Assembly (NCBI GenBank): GCA_003520555.1
Contig: DOUO01000112.1
Coordinates: 1 to 16,955, forward strand
DNA length: 16,955 bases
Direction: 5' to 3'
DNA from: Oscillospiraceae bacterium
Lineage (GTDB): Bacteria; Bacillota; Clostridia; Oscillospirales; Acutalibacteraceae
The notes under the pieces were generated by a model. That model was not told where the DNA came from, ran no database searches, and worked only from the letters and a program-made list of their open reading frames with translations. Below are positions 1-6,401 of the stretch, one piece after another; within the stretch, counting starts at the first letter, position 1, and the number at the start of each line of letters is the position of its first letter. A program made the position numbers and the translations under genes.

Positions 1-9
1 CATAAACAA

Positions 10-38
10 GGGCTGTCGCATTGCGGCAGCCCCTTTTT
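10..38 (+). terminator. Intrinsic terminator of an upstream plus-strand gene outside the window
   Basis: A 10-bp stem (10-19 with 23-32, one G-U pair, 3-nt loop) is followed directly by TTTTT at 34-38. The orientation is plus, so it would end a transcript that enters from the left edge. Read on the minus strand, the same stem is followed only by a T-rich stretch, so any bidirectional function would be weak. Confidence 0.75.
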
Positions 39-102
39 GCGGAAAAAGCAGGTATTAGTATTAATTTGCCGTTCGGAACACACATTTGTCGTTTCGGGCG
101 TT

Positions 103-187
103 TGTCATTCTAAGCGTTTTTTGTCATTCTGAGCGAAGCGAAGAATCTTAAAACGCCTAAAAAGCTTCTTCGTTACTCGTAATGACA
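103..187. repeat. Small inverted-repeat element of the GTCATTCTGAGCGAAGCG type
   Basis: The left arm (122-149) reads TGTCATTCTGAGCGAAGCG followed by AAGAATCTT. The right arm (161-187) is its imperfect inverse and ends in GTAATGACA, with an 11-nt centre between them. A degenerate half copy, TGTCATTCTAAGCG, sits just upstream at 103-116. I recognise the left-arm sequence as a short dispersed repeat seen in intergenic regions of many unrelated bacteria; that is recall, not a search. It carries no ORF and is probably a MITE-like or structural repeat. Its right edge abuts and shares three bases with the hairpin at 185-215. Confidence 0.65.
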
Positions 188-218
188 GGCTGACGTCATC
201 CGAGCGTCAGCCTGTTTT
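185..218 (+). terminator. Hairpin with plus-strand T-tract, downstream of the HTH-like gene
   Basis: An 11-bp perfect stem (185-195 with 205-215, 9-nt loop) has TTTT at its plus-strand 3' side (215-218). It lies just beyond the 3' end of the minus-strand gene that stops at 229, where a terminator is expected. On the minus strand the stem is followed by the repeat arm instead of a U-tract, so as a minus-strand terminator it would be weak. Confidence 0.5.
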
Positions 219-228
219 CGGGAATTTG

Positions 229-852
229 TTAAAGTGTAACCTGGTCAAATTCATACAGTGCTTCATTGACCTGAAAAATATCATAAATTCCGTTTTGAAT
301 ACAATACTCAATAATAACATCAAACTTGCTGCTGTGTGAAAGCGCGAAGCCTGCTTTCATCAGCAGCTCTTTTGTTTCGTCAAGGCTCAGCTCCAGCGCC
401 AGCGCAAACGCGACGGCGGTTGGTTTGCCGGGCTTATAATCCTTTTGACTTCGGATTTTCGAAAACAGCTTGCGGTCGCGTCCGGCTTTTTTGTAGCACT
501 GCGCGTCAGTCATATGCTTTTCATCAATTTTTCGGAACAGCATGTCCGCAAAGCTTTCGTCAAGCATATTCAGTTTATCACGGAGCGACTGAGCGGCAGC
601 AGGGGACGGCGCTGCGGAAGCGCCGTAATTTACGTTACGCGCGGCTTTTGGCGCGCGCATTGCGCCGGTCGTTTTATTCGCTTTGATTTGCGGATATGCC
701 CCGGATATTACCGCTTCGTCGGCGTTTAGGGGCTGCGATTCATAAGCCTCGTCCCGCGCGAGGGCTTCACCGGGAAAGAATTTGTCTAAATACAGCTTTA
801 AATCAACTATAACTGCAGAATCAAGATTTTTGCGCTTTTTACGAAATAACAT
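229..852 (-). CDS. HTH-like protein of unknown function with Ala/Pro-rich linker
   Basis: The protein is 207 residues if started at the ATG at 852, which has GAGG six bases upstream. The in-frame ATG at 864 (211 residues) has no usable ribosome site. In 211-residue numbering there is a basic N-terminus ([13 protein letters not shown]), a low-complexity Ala/Pro linker at about 65-95, and a C-terminal helical domain at about 100-210. That domain includes [28 protein letters not shown] and [22 protein letters not shown] recognise it as a domain common in Firmicutes, resembling an XRE-type helix-turn-helix, usually called hypothetical or 'sigma-70-like', and sometimes fused to macro domains or next to vWA proteins. 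No enzyme motif is seen. The gene follows valS after about 66 bp and may be read through from it. A regulatory or adaptor role is only a guess. Confidence 0.75.
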   Translation of the reverse strand: MLFRKKRKNLDSAVIVDLKLYLDKFFPGEALARDEAYESQPLNADEAVISGAYPQIKANKTTGAMRAPKAARNVNYGASAAPSPAAAQSLRDKLNMLDESFADMLFRKIDEKHMTDAQCYKKAGRDRKLFSKIRSQKDYKPGKPTAVAFALALELSLDETKELLMKAGFALSHSSKFDVIIEYCIQNGIYDIFQVNEALYEFDQVTL

Positions 853-877
853 ATTTTTCCTCATTCATAAATTATGA

Positions 878-900
878 AGGGAGGTCACAGGTACCTCCCT
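878..900 (-). terminator. Hairpin after valS, weak terminator
   Basis: A perfect 8-bp GC-rich stem (AGGGAGGT 878-885 with ACCTCCCT 893-900, 7-nt loop) lies about 18 nt past the valS stop. On the minus strand it is followed by TCATAATTTATG, a poor U-tract, so partial read-through into the downstream HTH-like gene is plausible. The stem's AGGGAGGT could also mimic a ribosome site, but it is too far from either candidate ATG of that gene. Confidence 0.4.
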
Positions 901-918
901 AACATCAGCGTATAAAAG

Positions 919-3612
919 TTACTTAAGCGCGGCGATTGCGGCTTCAATCAACGCAATTTGCTCGCGTTCCTTTGCCGCCTGTCCCTTAACCTTTTCAATA
1001 ACGGCAGCCGGGGCTTTGGACGTAAAGCCCTGATTATTCAGCTTGCCTTCGCTTTGCGCAAGGCGTTTTTGAACCTGAGCAAGCTCCTTGTTCAGACGCT
1101 TAAGCTCGGCGTCCTTGTCAACAAGCTCCTCAAGAGGAATGTAAATTTTAGCGTCGGCGGTGACAACCGTAACGGCGCCCTCAATGTCAAAGCTGTCCGC
1201 AACCTCAACGTCGCTTGCGGAAGCAAGCTTCATTATAAACGCCTTGCCGTCCTCAAAGGTTCCGGGGAATTTTGTGGCAATATAAACCTTTGCCTTGCGT
1301 GAAGGCACAACGTTCATTTCGCTTCTGCGGTTGCGAATGGCACGGATTGCGTCCATAATGCGTCGCATTTCGGCTGCGGCCTCCGGGAAGTCCAGCTCGG
1401 GATTAAACGCGGGATAATCGCAAAGCATAACGGTTTCGCCCTCGTGCGGAATAGTCTGCCAAATTTCCTCGGTGATGTACGGCATGAACGGATGAAGCAG
1501 TCTTAAAATACGGTCAAGCACATAAAGCAGAACCTGACGCGCGTTCTGAGCGTCCTCTCCGTCGCTTTGAAGTCTTGCCTTAACAAGCTCGATATACCAG
1601 TCGCAGTAGCAGTCCCAAATAAATTCGTAGACCTTTTGAACCGCGATTCCGAGCTCAAATTTTTCAAGGTTTTCGTTAACCTCGCGCGCTACGGTGTTAA
1701 GCGTGGAAAGAATCCATTTATCCTCAGTGGTAAGGCTTTCGGGAATCTTATTATCAACCTCATAATCGTCAATGTTCATGTGAACATAGCGCGAAGCGTT
1801 CCAAAGCTTGTTTGCAAAGTTTGAGCATGCCTCAATTCGCTTTTCGGAATAACGTATGTCATTTCCCGGTGAATTGCCTGTAACCAGCAAAAATCTGAGC
1901 GCGTCCGCGCCGTATTTCTCAATAACCTCAAGCGGGTCAACGCCGTTTCCGAGGGATTTTGACATCTTTCTGCCCTGTTCGTCACGCACAATACCGTGAA
2001 TAAACACCGTGTCAAACGGAGTTTTACCCGTGTGTTCAATCGCCGAGAAAATCATTCTGGCAACCCAGAAGAAGATGATGTCATAGCCCGTAACAAGGGT
2101 TGAAGTGGGGTAGAAGTACTTTAATTCCTCGGTGTTTTCAGGCCAACCCAGGGTTGAGAAGGGCCAAAGCGCGGAGCTGAACCAGGTGTCAAGGGTGTCG
2201 TCATCCTGTGTAAGGTGAGTGCAGCCGCAGTGACAGCATTTTTCGGGCATTTCCTTCGCAACGGCAACCTCGCCGCATTCGTCGCAGTAGTAGGCGGGAA
2301 TTCTGTGCCCCCACCAAAGCTGACGTGAAATACACCAGTCCTTAATGTTTTCCATCCAATGGAAGTATATTTTTTCAAAGCGTTCGGGAATGAACTTTGT
2401 GTCGCCGTCCTTAACCGCCTTAATAGCGGGCTTGGCAAGCGGCTCCATCTTTACAAACCACTGCTTGCTTACCATAGGCTCAATGGTTGTGTGACAGCGG
2501 TAGCATGTGCCCACGTCGTGGGTGTGCGGTTTAACTTCCTTCAAAATTCCAAGAGCCTTCAAATCCGCGACAACGGCTTCTCTTGCCTCGGCGGTGGTCA
2601 TGCCGGCGTATTTGCCGCAGTCAATTACCTCAGGTTCGTTTTCGGCAAGGCTGCCCTTTGACTTAAGCTCCTCGTATTCCGCAACGTCCTTCGCGCCTGT
2701 CATATGACCGTCGTAGGTGAACACGCGCACAATGGGAAGCTTGCAGCGCTGTCCTACCTCGTAGTCGTTAGGGTCGTGCGCGGGAGTAATTTTTACAACG
2801 CCTGTGCCCTTTTCCATGTCGGCGTGCTCGTCGCAGACAATCGGAATTTCTTTGTCAAGCAGCGGCAAAATCACATGACAGCCGTGCAGGTGCTTGTAAC
2901 GCTCGTCGTCCTTATTGATTGCTACGGCGGTGTCGCCCAGCATGGTTTCGGGACGCGTAGTGGCGATTTCAAGCATTTCGCCTGTTTCCTTAACCTTGTA
3001 AAGAATGTGCCAAAAATGTCCCTGCTGCTCCTCGTACTCAACCTCGGCGTCGGAAATTGAGGTGTTGCAGTGAGGGCACCAGTTAACCATGCGGTTTCCG
3101 CGGTAAATTTTGCCGTCGTTGTAAAGCTTTACAAAAACCTCCTTTACCGCTTCGGAACAGCCCTCGTCCATTGTAAAGCGTTCGCGTTCCCAGTCGCAGC
3201 TTACGCCGAGCTTGCGGAGCTGACGGGTAATTCTTCCGCCGTACTCGCGTTTCCATTCCCACGCGCGTTCCAAAAACCTTTCGCGGCCGAGGTCGTGCTT
3301 TGAAATTCCTTCCTTACGCATTGCCTCAACAATTTTTGCTTCCGTGGCAATAGAGGCGTGGTCTGTGCCGGGCAGCCAAAGCGCGCTGTAGCCGGACATT
3401 CTTTTCCAGCGGATTAAGATGTCCTGCAGGGTTTCGTCAAGCGCGTGGCCGATATGCAGCTGACCTGTGATGTTAGGCGGCGGCATTACGATAGTGTACG
3501 GTTTTTTATCTTTGTCAACTTCCGCGTGAAAGTAATTGCCCTTCATCCAGAAGTCGTAAATCTTGTCCTCAAATTCGGACGGCTGATAGGCTTTTGCAAG
3601 CTCCTTTGCCAT
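919..3612 (-). CDS. valS: Valyl-tRNA synthetase
   Basis: Class Ia aminoacyl-tRNA synthetase that charges tRNA(Val) with valine in the cytoplasm. It is 897 residues, near the usual 870-950. The catalytic signatures are intact: PPPNITGQLHIGHALDE (HIGH at 53-56) and GRKMSKSLGN (KMSKS at 549-553). The editing domain lies between them, with TTRPETMLGDTAVAIN in its insert. Zinc-binding-like cysteine clusters (CPHC, CDECGE, CCHCGC) are present. The anticodon-binding domain and a C-terminal coiled coil rich in Lys/Glu/Gln (last ~65 residues) follow. The ATG has AAAGGAG about 8 nt upstream. It is monocistronic or cotranscribed with the HTH-like gene, and diverges from the FMN riboswitch. The leader is short with no T-box. 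Confidence 0.98.
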   Translation of the reverse strand: MAKELAKAYQPSEFEDKIYDFWMKGNYFHAEVDKDKKPYTIVMPPPNITGQLHIGHALDETLQDILIRWKRMSGYSALWLPGTDHASIATEAKIVEAMRKEGISKHDLGRERFLERAWEWKREYGGRITRQLRKLGVSCDWERERFTMDEGCSEAVKEVFVKLYNDGKIYRGNRMVNWCPHCNTSISDAEVEYEEQQGHFWHILYKVKETGEMLEIATTRPETMLGDTAVAINKDDERYKHLHGCHVILPLLDKEIPIVCDEHADMEKGTGVVKITPAHDPNDYEVGQRCKLPIVRVFTYDGHMTGAKDVAEYEELKSKGSLAENEPEVIDCGKYAGMTTAEAREAVVADLKALGILKEVKPHTHDVGTCYRCHTTIEPMVSKQWFVKMEPLAKPAIKAVKDGDTKFIPERFEKIYFHWMENIKDWCISRQLWWGHRIPAYYCDECGEVAVAKEMPEKCCHCGCTHLTQDDDTLDTWFSSALWPFSTLGWPENTEELKYFYPTSTLVTGYDIIFFWVARMIFSAIEHTGKTPFDTVFIHGIVRDEQGRKMSKSLGNGVDPLEVIEKYGADALRFLLVTGNSPGNDIRYSEKRIEACSNFANKLWNASRYVHMNIDDYEVDNKIPESLTTEDKWILSTLNTVAREVNENLEKFELGIAVQKVYEFIWDCYCDWYIELVKARLQSDGEDAQNARQVLLYVLDRILRLLHPFMPYITEEIWQTIPHEGETVMLCDYPAFNPELDFPEAAAEMRRIMDAIRAIRNRRSEMNVVPSRKAKVYIATKFPGTFEDGKAFIMKLASASDVEVADSFDIEGAVTVVTADAKIYIPLEELVDKDAELKRLNKELAQVQKRLAQSEGKLNNQGFTSKAPAAVIEKVKGQAAKEREQIALIEAAIAALK

Positions 3613-3650
3613 AAAATCGCTCCTTTTTTAACTGATTTACATACCCTTTT

Positions 3651-3679
3651 ATTATCTCACCGAATACGCGTTTTGTCAA
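3651..3679 (-). promoter_or_regulatory. valS promoter
   Basis: On the minus strand there is TTGACA (3679-3674), a 17-nt spacer, and GATAAT (3656-3651), close to the vegetative sigma-A consensus. Transcription would start near 3644, leaving a leader of only about 30 nt before the valS ATG. Confidence 0.75.
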
Positions 3680-3731
3680 TGTTTTTTGACATCTTTGCCG
3701 GGCGCAAATATGCTTGCGAGGCAAAAAAGTA

Positions 3732-3759
3732 TTGACAATATAAAAAACAGTGCTATTAT
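3732..3759 (+). promoter_or_regulatory. Promoter of the FMN riboswitch-ribU unit
   Basis: TTGACA (3732-3737), a 16-nt spacer and TATTAT (3754-3759) preceded by TGC, making an extended -10. An overlapping TATAAT at 3757-3762 is an alternative with a 19-nt spacer. Transcription would start a few bases before the aptamer. Confidence 0.7.
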
Positions 3760-3771
3760 AATAATATAGGT

Positions 3772-3887
3772 TGTCTTCGGGGCGGAGTGAAATTCTCCAC
3801 CGGTGGTATAGTCCACGAACAGGCGTTTTGCCTGCCGAGCCTGTGAAATTCAGGCACCGACGGTTAAAGTCCGGATGAAAGAAGATG
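3772..3887 (+). promoter_or_regulatory. FMN riboswitch (RFN element)
   Basis: The FMN aptamer is recognised by its conserved blocks in order: TCTTCGGGGCGGAGTGAAAT, CCACCGGTGGTATAGTCC, CCTGTGAAATTCAGG, CACCGACGGTTAAAGTCCGG and ATGAAAGAAGA. The closing P1 helix pairs TCTTC (3774-3778) with GAAGA (3881-3885). When FMN binds, the downstream terminator (3934-3965) is expected to form and shut off ribU. It sits directly upstream of a RibU-type transporter, the usual context for this class. Confidence 0.97.
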
Positions 3888-3933
3888 CGCGCGGTTTGCC
3901 GCATTGCGGCGTCCGCATTATACGCAGAACATG

Positions 3934-3965
3934 TCCCGTTGCCGATGGCAGCGGGATTTTTGTTT
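3934..3965 (+). terminator. Expression-platform terminator of the FMN riboswitch
   Basis: A 10-bp stem (3934-3943 with 3947-3956, one G-U pair, GAT loop) is followed by TTTTTGTTTT (3957-3966). It lies about 47 nt after the aptamer and about 38 nt before the ribU ATG, so transcriptional attenuation is the likely mechanism. I could not assign a convincing antiterminator pairing by eye in 3888-3933. Confidence 0.85.
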
Positions 3966-4003
3966 TCGAAGGCTTCTTATAATATATTTTAGGAGGTCAT
4001 TTT

Positions 4004-4669
4004 ATGACAAAAACATCAAAAATCAAAACCCTTGCGGCAATGGCAATACTTGCCGCGCTTGCGATTGCGGCGGATTTATTCCTCAGAATCCCCGGAATCG
4101 GCGGTTTCCTCACCTACGAGCCAAAGGACGTTGTTCTTACAATAGGCGCGTTTATTTTCGGACCGGTAGCCGGCATAATTATGTCGCTGGTGGTTTGTCT
4201 GGTAGAAATGATAACCGTAAGCTCCACAGGTCCTGTCGGACTTTTGATGAATTTTCTGTCCTCGGGCATGTTTGTGGGCGTAGCTTCGGTAATTTATTAC
4301 CGCAAAAAAACCATGTCGCGCGCGATTTCGGGTCTTATCGCGGCGGTGCTGTCAATGACTGCCATAATGCTTTTATGGAATTATATTGTCACTCCGCTTT
4401 ACATGGGCGTAACCCGTGAACAGGTGCTTGCAATGTTTTTGCCGCTGTTAATTCCGTTTAATCTGATTAAGGCGTCGCTGAACGCCGCGCTGGTGCTGCT
4501 TCTTTACAAGGGCGTTGTAACGGCGCTCAGGAAGTCGGGACTTGTGCCGAAGCGCGAGGGAAGCGCGGGCGAAAACAAGCGCACAAACACAATTTTGGTA
4601 ATTGTGATTTCGGCCGTGGCGGTAACCACGCTGCTTTTGGTGATGCTTATATTTGCCAAAATTATATAA
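4004..4669 (+). CDS. ribU: Riboflavin ECF transporter S-component RibU
   Basis: Membrane substrate-binding subunit of an energy-coupling factor (ECF) importer that takes up riboflavin. About six hydrophobic segments span residues 8-175. Conserved family pieces are visible: FLTYEPKDVVLTIGAFIFGP (35-54), STGPVGLLMNFLSSG, and FNLIKASLNAALVLLLYKG (152-170). AGGAGGT lies 7 nt before the ATG. The FMN riboswitch directly upstream supports the substrate. At 221 residues it is longer than usual: after a charged linker (about 176-195) comes one more hydrophobic helix (197-219). The EcfA, EcfA' and EcfT subunits are not in this window, so it probably uses a shared module encoded elsewhere. Confidence 0.92.
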   Translation: MTKTSKIKTLAAMAILAALAIAADLFLRIPGIGGFLTYEPKDVVLTIGAFIFGPVAGIIMSLVVCLVEMITVSSTGPVGLLMNFLSSGMFVGVASVIYYRKKTMSRAISGLIAAVLSMTAIMLLWNYIVTPLYMGVTREQVLAMFLPLLIPFNLIKASLNAALVLLLYKGVVTALRKSGLVPKREGSAGENKRTNTILVIVISAVAVTTLLLVMLIFAKII

Positions 4670-4673
4670 TATA

Positions 4674-4701
4674 TTGACTTTCGGGGATAATCTGTTATAA
4701 T
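4674..4701 (+). promoter_or_regulatory. Promoter of the THF riboswitch-folT unit
   Basis: TTGACT (4674-4679), a 16-nt spacer and TATAAT (4696-4701) with TGT immediately before it (extended -10). It begins 5 bp after the ribU stop codon. No terminator separates ribU from it, so ribU read-through would also enter the THF riboswitch. Confidence 0.75.
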
Positions 4702-4725
4702 ATTAAAGTAAGCTAACGCTTATAT

Positions 4726-4821
4726 ACAGAGTAGAAGACTGCGCGTGAAGTGTTTTGCGGACGGGGAGTTGCCGCAAAAACGAAAGAGATTCTCTGCGAT
4801 GCAGACTTCGCATCCCGCTGT
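4726..4821 (+). promoter_or_regulatory. Tetrahydrofolate (THF) riboswitch
   Basis: The blocks match the class-I THF aptamer in order: GAGTAGA near the 5' end, GCGTGAAGTG (4743-4752), GGGGAGTTGCC (4763-4773), CGAAAGAG (4781-4788), and GCATCCCGCTGT at the 3' end. The ends pair as ACAG (4726-4729) with CTGT (4818-4821). It stands in front of a FolT-type transporter, the best-known gene partner of this riboswitch. CCCGC at 4814-4818 can instead pair with GCGGG at 4836-4840, which would break the downstream terminator stem: a plausible OFF switch by transcription termination. Confidence 0.92.
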
Positions 4822-4836
4822 TGATACGTAAATTCG

Positions 4837-4867
4837 CGGGCAGTTCTGTACTGCCCGTTTTATTTTT
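4837..4867 (+). terminator. Expression-platform terminator of the THF riboswitch
   Basis: A perfect 8-bp GC-rich stem (4837-4844 with 4850-4857, loop TCTGT) is followed by TTTTATTTTT (4858-4867). Its 5' strand overlaps the GCGGG that can pair with the aptamer's 3' end, so aptamer and antiterminator compete. Confidence 0.85.
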
Positions 4868-4934
4868 CCCTGTGATAGAAAGTTGTCTGCTTTCCGACAG
4901 AGAATAGTATGAAAATCGGAAAATGGGGTATGGT

Positions 4935-5498
4935 ATGTTAACAAAATTTAAACATTCGCTTTTTGAATTCAAAAGCGTTTATTCGCTGGCGGTAATCGCA
5001 ATGCTGCTGGCGCTTAGGGTGATTTTGGGTATCTTCGCTAACTTTACTTTGCCCGCGTTCGGAAGCATGGTAAAGCTCAGCGCCGCGTTTTTGCCGATAG
5101 CCATCGCGGGCGCGTACTTCGGTCCGGTTCCCGCGGCGTTGGTCGGCGCGCTCGGCGACGTCATTTCGTTTATTGTCGCTCCGACAGGAGGGGCGTTTTT
5201 CCCCGGATTTACAATAAGCGGACTGCTGACGGGTTTGATTTACGGCTTTGCGCTGTACAAAAATCAACTCAAGCTGCCGCGCGTAATTATCGGCTGGGCG
5301 GTAAATATGATTGCGGTTGAAACATTTTTGGCGGCGTATTGGCTGTGGGTGCTCAACGGCTACACGGCGGATTACACGGTGTATCTTGCCGCGAGATTTA
5401 TCAGCGTCGGTATAAAATGCGTTCCCGAAATTTTGCTGATTTATGTCGTGGGAAGCTTTGCCTCAAAACTTAAGATAAACAGAAAGGCGACTCGTTAA
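4935..5498 (+). CDS. folT: Folate ECF transporter S-component FolT
   Basis: Membrane S-component that binds folate for an energy-coupling factor (ECF) importer. The protein is 187 residues with about six hydrophobic segments. Family features include an N-terminal FEFKSVYSLAVIAMLLALRV, KLSAAFLPIAIAGAYFGP (47-64), and APTGGAFFPGFTISGLLTG (82-100), typical of the FolT group. A THF riboswitch in the leader supports the substrate. I chose the ATG at 4935, with GGGG six bases before it and the usual FolT start; an in-frame ATG at 4923 would add four residues and also lacks a strong ribosome site. The stop codon overlaps that of the convergent licD gene. The energizing EcfAA'T subunits are not in this window. 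Confidence 0.9.
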   Translation: MLTKFKHSLFEFKSVYSLAVIAMLLALRVILGIFANFTLPAFGSMVKLSAAFLPIAIAGAYFGPVPAALVGALGDVISFIVAPTGGAFFPGFTISGLLTGLIYGFALYKNQLKLPRVIIGWAVNMIAVETFLAAYWLWVLNGYTADYTVYLAARFISVGIKCVPEILLIYVVGSFASKLKINRKATR

Positions 5499-5512
5499 GA
5501 GCCGCTTTTTTT
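5485..5512 (+). terminator. folT terminator overlapping the stop codon
   Basis: The stem 5487-5493 with 5499-5505 has one internal A-C mismatch and loop GTTAA. It is followed by TTTTTTT (5506-5512), and flanking A-T and G-T pairs can extend it. The loop contains the overlapping stop codons of folT (plus) and licD (minus). On the minus strand the mismatch becomes a T-G pair and a T-rich stretch follows, so it may also end the minus-strand operon. Confidence 0.7.
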
Positions 5513-6394
5513 ATACTTCATGGTATATTCATCCCTGTGCGCGTCGTCGTAAGCCTTGCACGGGGTGTTTAAATCAATGTACGCGATGTCATGGTGAGGC
5601 ACCTGCTTATCCTTTGGCGGAGGCGTCATGTAATCGCCGAAAACCATGGTAAGGTACTCGTCATAGCCCTTCATACACGGCATTTCAATTCCTTCAAACG
5701 TCACCGTGTCAGTGCCCTCGTAAATATGCTTCGGATACTCAATTTTCATCCAGTGCGGTCCGGAGCAAAGCTCGGTTACGCACTTGTTTTCGCCGAGCTT
5801 GTATCTGCTCATTTTTTTCTCGCAGAACCGCCATATTTTTCGGCGGATTTTATCACCGCGGAAAATTCCCAGCAGAACTCGGCTTCCGAAGCCGAGTATT
5901 CCGCCGTGGTTTTCGGGCACAATCTGAGCCAAAAACAAAGAATAAAGCATTGTCCACACAAACTGCATTTTCCGCGCGAAGCGGCTGTCGGGGCAAACGT
6001 CAAGCGGAAAAACATCAAGCACAAGTCCGTGCGGAATGTCAACCTTTGTTTGATTTGCCTTGACCATTGTGTAATTTGTGTCGGTAATGGTTGTAAAAAT
6101 ATTGCCGGTAAAAACCTCGTCGTCGGTTTTAAGCAGACGAAAACGTCCGTCCGCGTGCTGTTCGCGCCAAAGCTTTGGCAGCTTTTCGTAATCGCCGCGC
6201 GGAAGCATAACGTCAACGTCGTCGTCCCACGGCACAAAGCCGCCGTTTCTGAGCGCGCCTATTAAACCGCCGCCTATTAAGTAAAAGGTGAGGTTGTTCT
6301 TTTGGCAAAAGTCGCGGAAATAGCGCAGCATATCAAGCTGTTTTTGCTGAAGCTCGCGCAAAAGCTCCGGCGTAAGTTTTACGGTATCACTCAT
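5495..6394 (-). CDS. LicD family phosphotransferase
   Basis: LicD proteins have a nucleotidyltransferase fold and transfer phosphocholine or a similar phospho-substituent to surface glycans. The protein is 299 residues. The core signature is intact: FYLIGGGLIGALRNGGFVPWDDDVDVMLPRGDYEKL, with glycines at 41-43 and the acidic, presumably metal-binding DDDVD at 57-61. The C-terminal part carries YEGTDTVTFEGIEMPCMKGYDEYL, also common in the family. GAGGG lies just before the ATG, and the stop of the preceding gene is 7 bp away, so it is the last gene of the six-gene operon. There is no signal peptide, so it probably acts on the cytoplasmic face. The transferred group (choline, glycerol, ribitol or other) cannot be told from sequence. 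Confidence 0.9.
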   Translation of the reverse strand: MSDTVKLTPELLRELQQKQLDMLRYFRDFCQKNNLTFYLIGGGLIGALRNGGFVPWDDDVDVMLPRGDYEKLPKLWREQHADGRFRLLKTDDEVFTGNIFTTITDTNYTMVKANQTKVDIPHGLVLDVFPLDVCPDSRFARKMQFVWTMLYSLFLAQIVPENHGGILGFGSRVLLGIFRGDKIRRKIWRFCEKKMSRYKLGENKCVTELCSGPHWMKIEYPKHIYEGTDTVTFEGIEMPCMKGYDEYLTMVFGDYMTPPPKDKQVPHHDIAYIDLNTPCKAYDDAHRDEYTMKYKKSGS

Positions 6395-6401
6395 ATTACC
6401 C

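Noticed and set aside
103..187. CRISPR-like repeats
   Set aside because: There are only two inverted arms and one degenerate half copy, without regular direct repeats, spacers or cas genes.
878..900. T-box or other riboswitch element near valS
   Set aside because: It lies downstream of valS, is a simple 8-bp hairpin and has no T-box core sequence.
3904..4419. Long plus-strand open frame over the ribU leader and gene
   Set aside because: It is the out-of-frame shadow of ribU and the riboswitch platform; its translation has no family features, while the ribU frame has a strong ribosome site and family motifs.
4703..4972. Minus-strand open frames across the THF riboswitch
   Set aside because: They are the complement of structured leader RNA and the folT start, with no ribosome site and no recognisable protein features.
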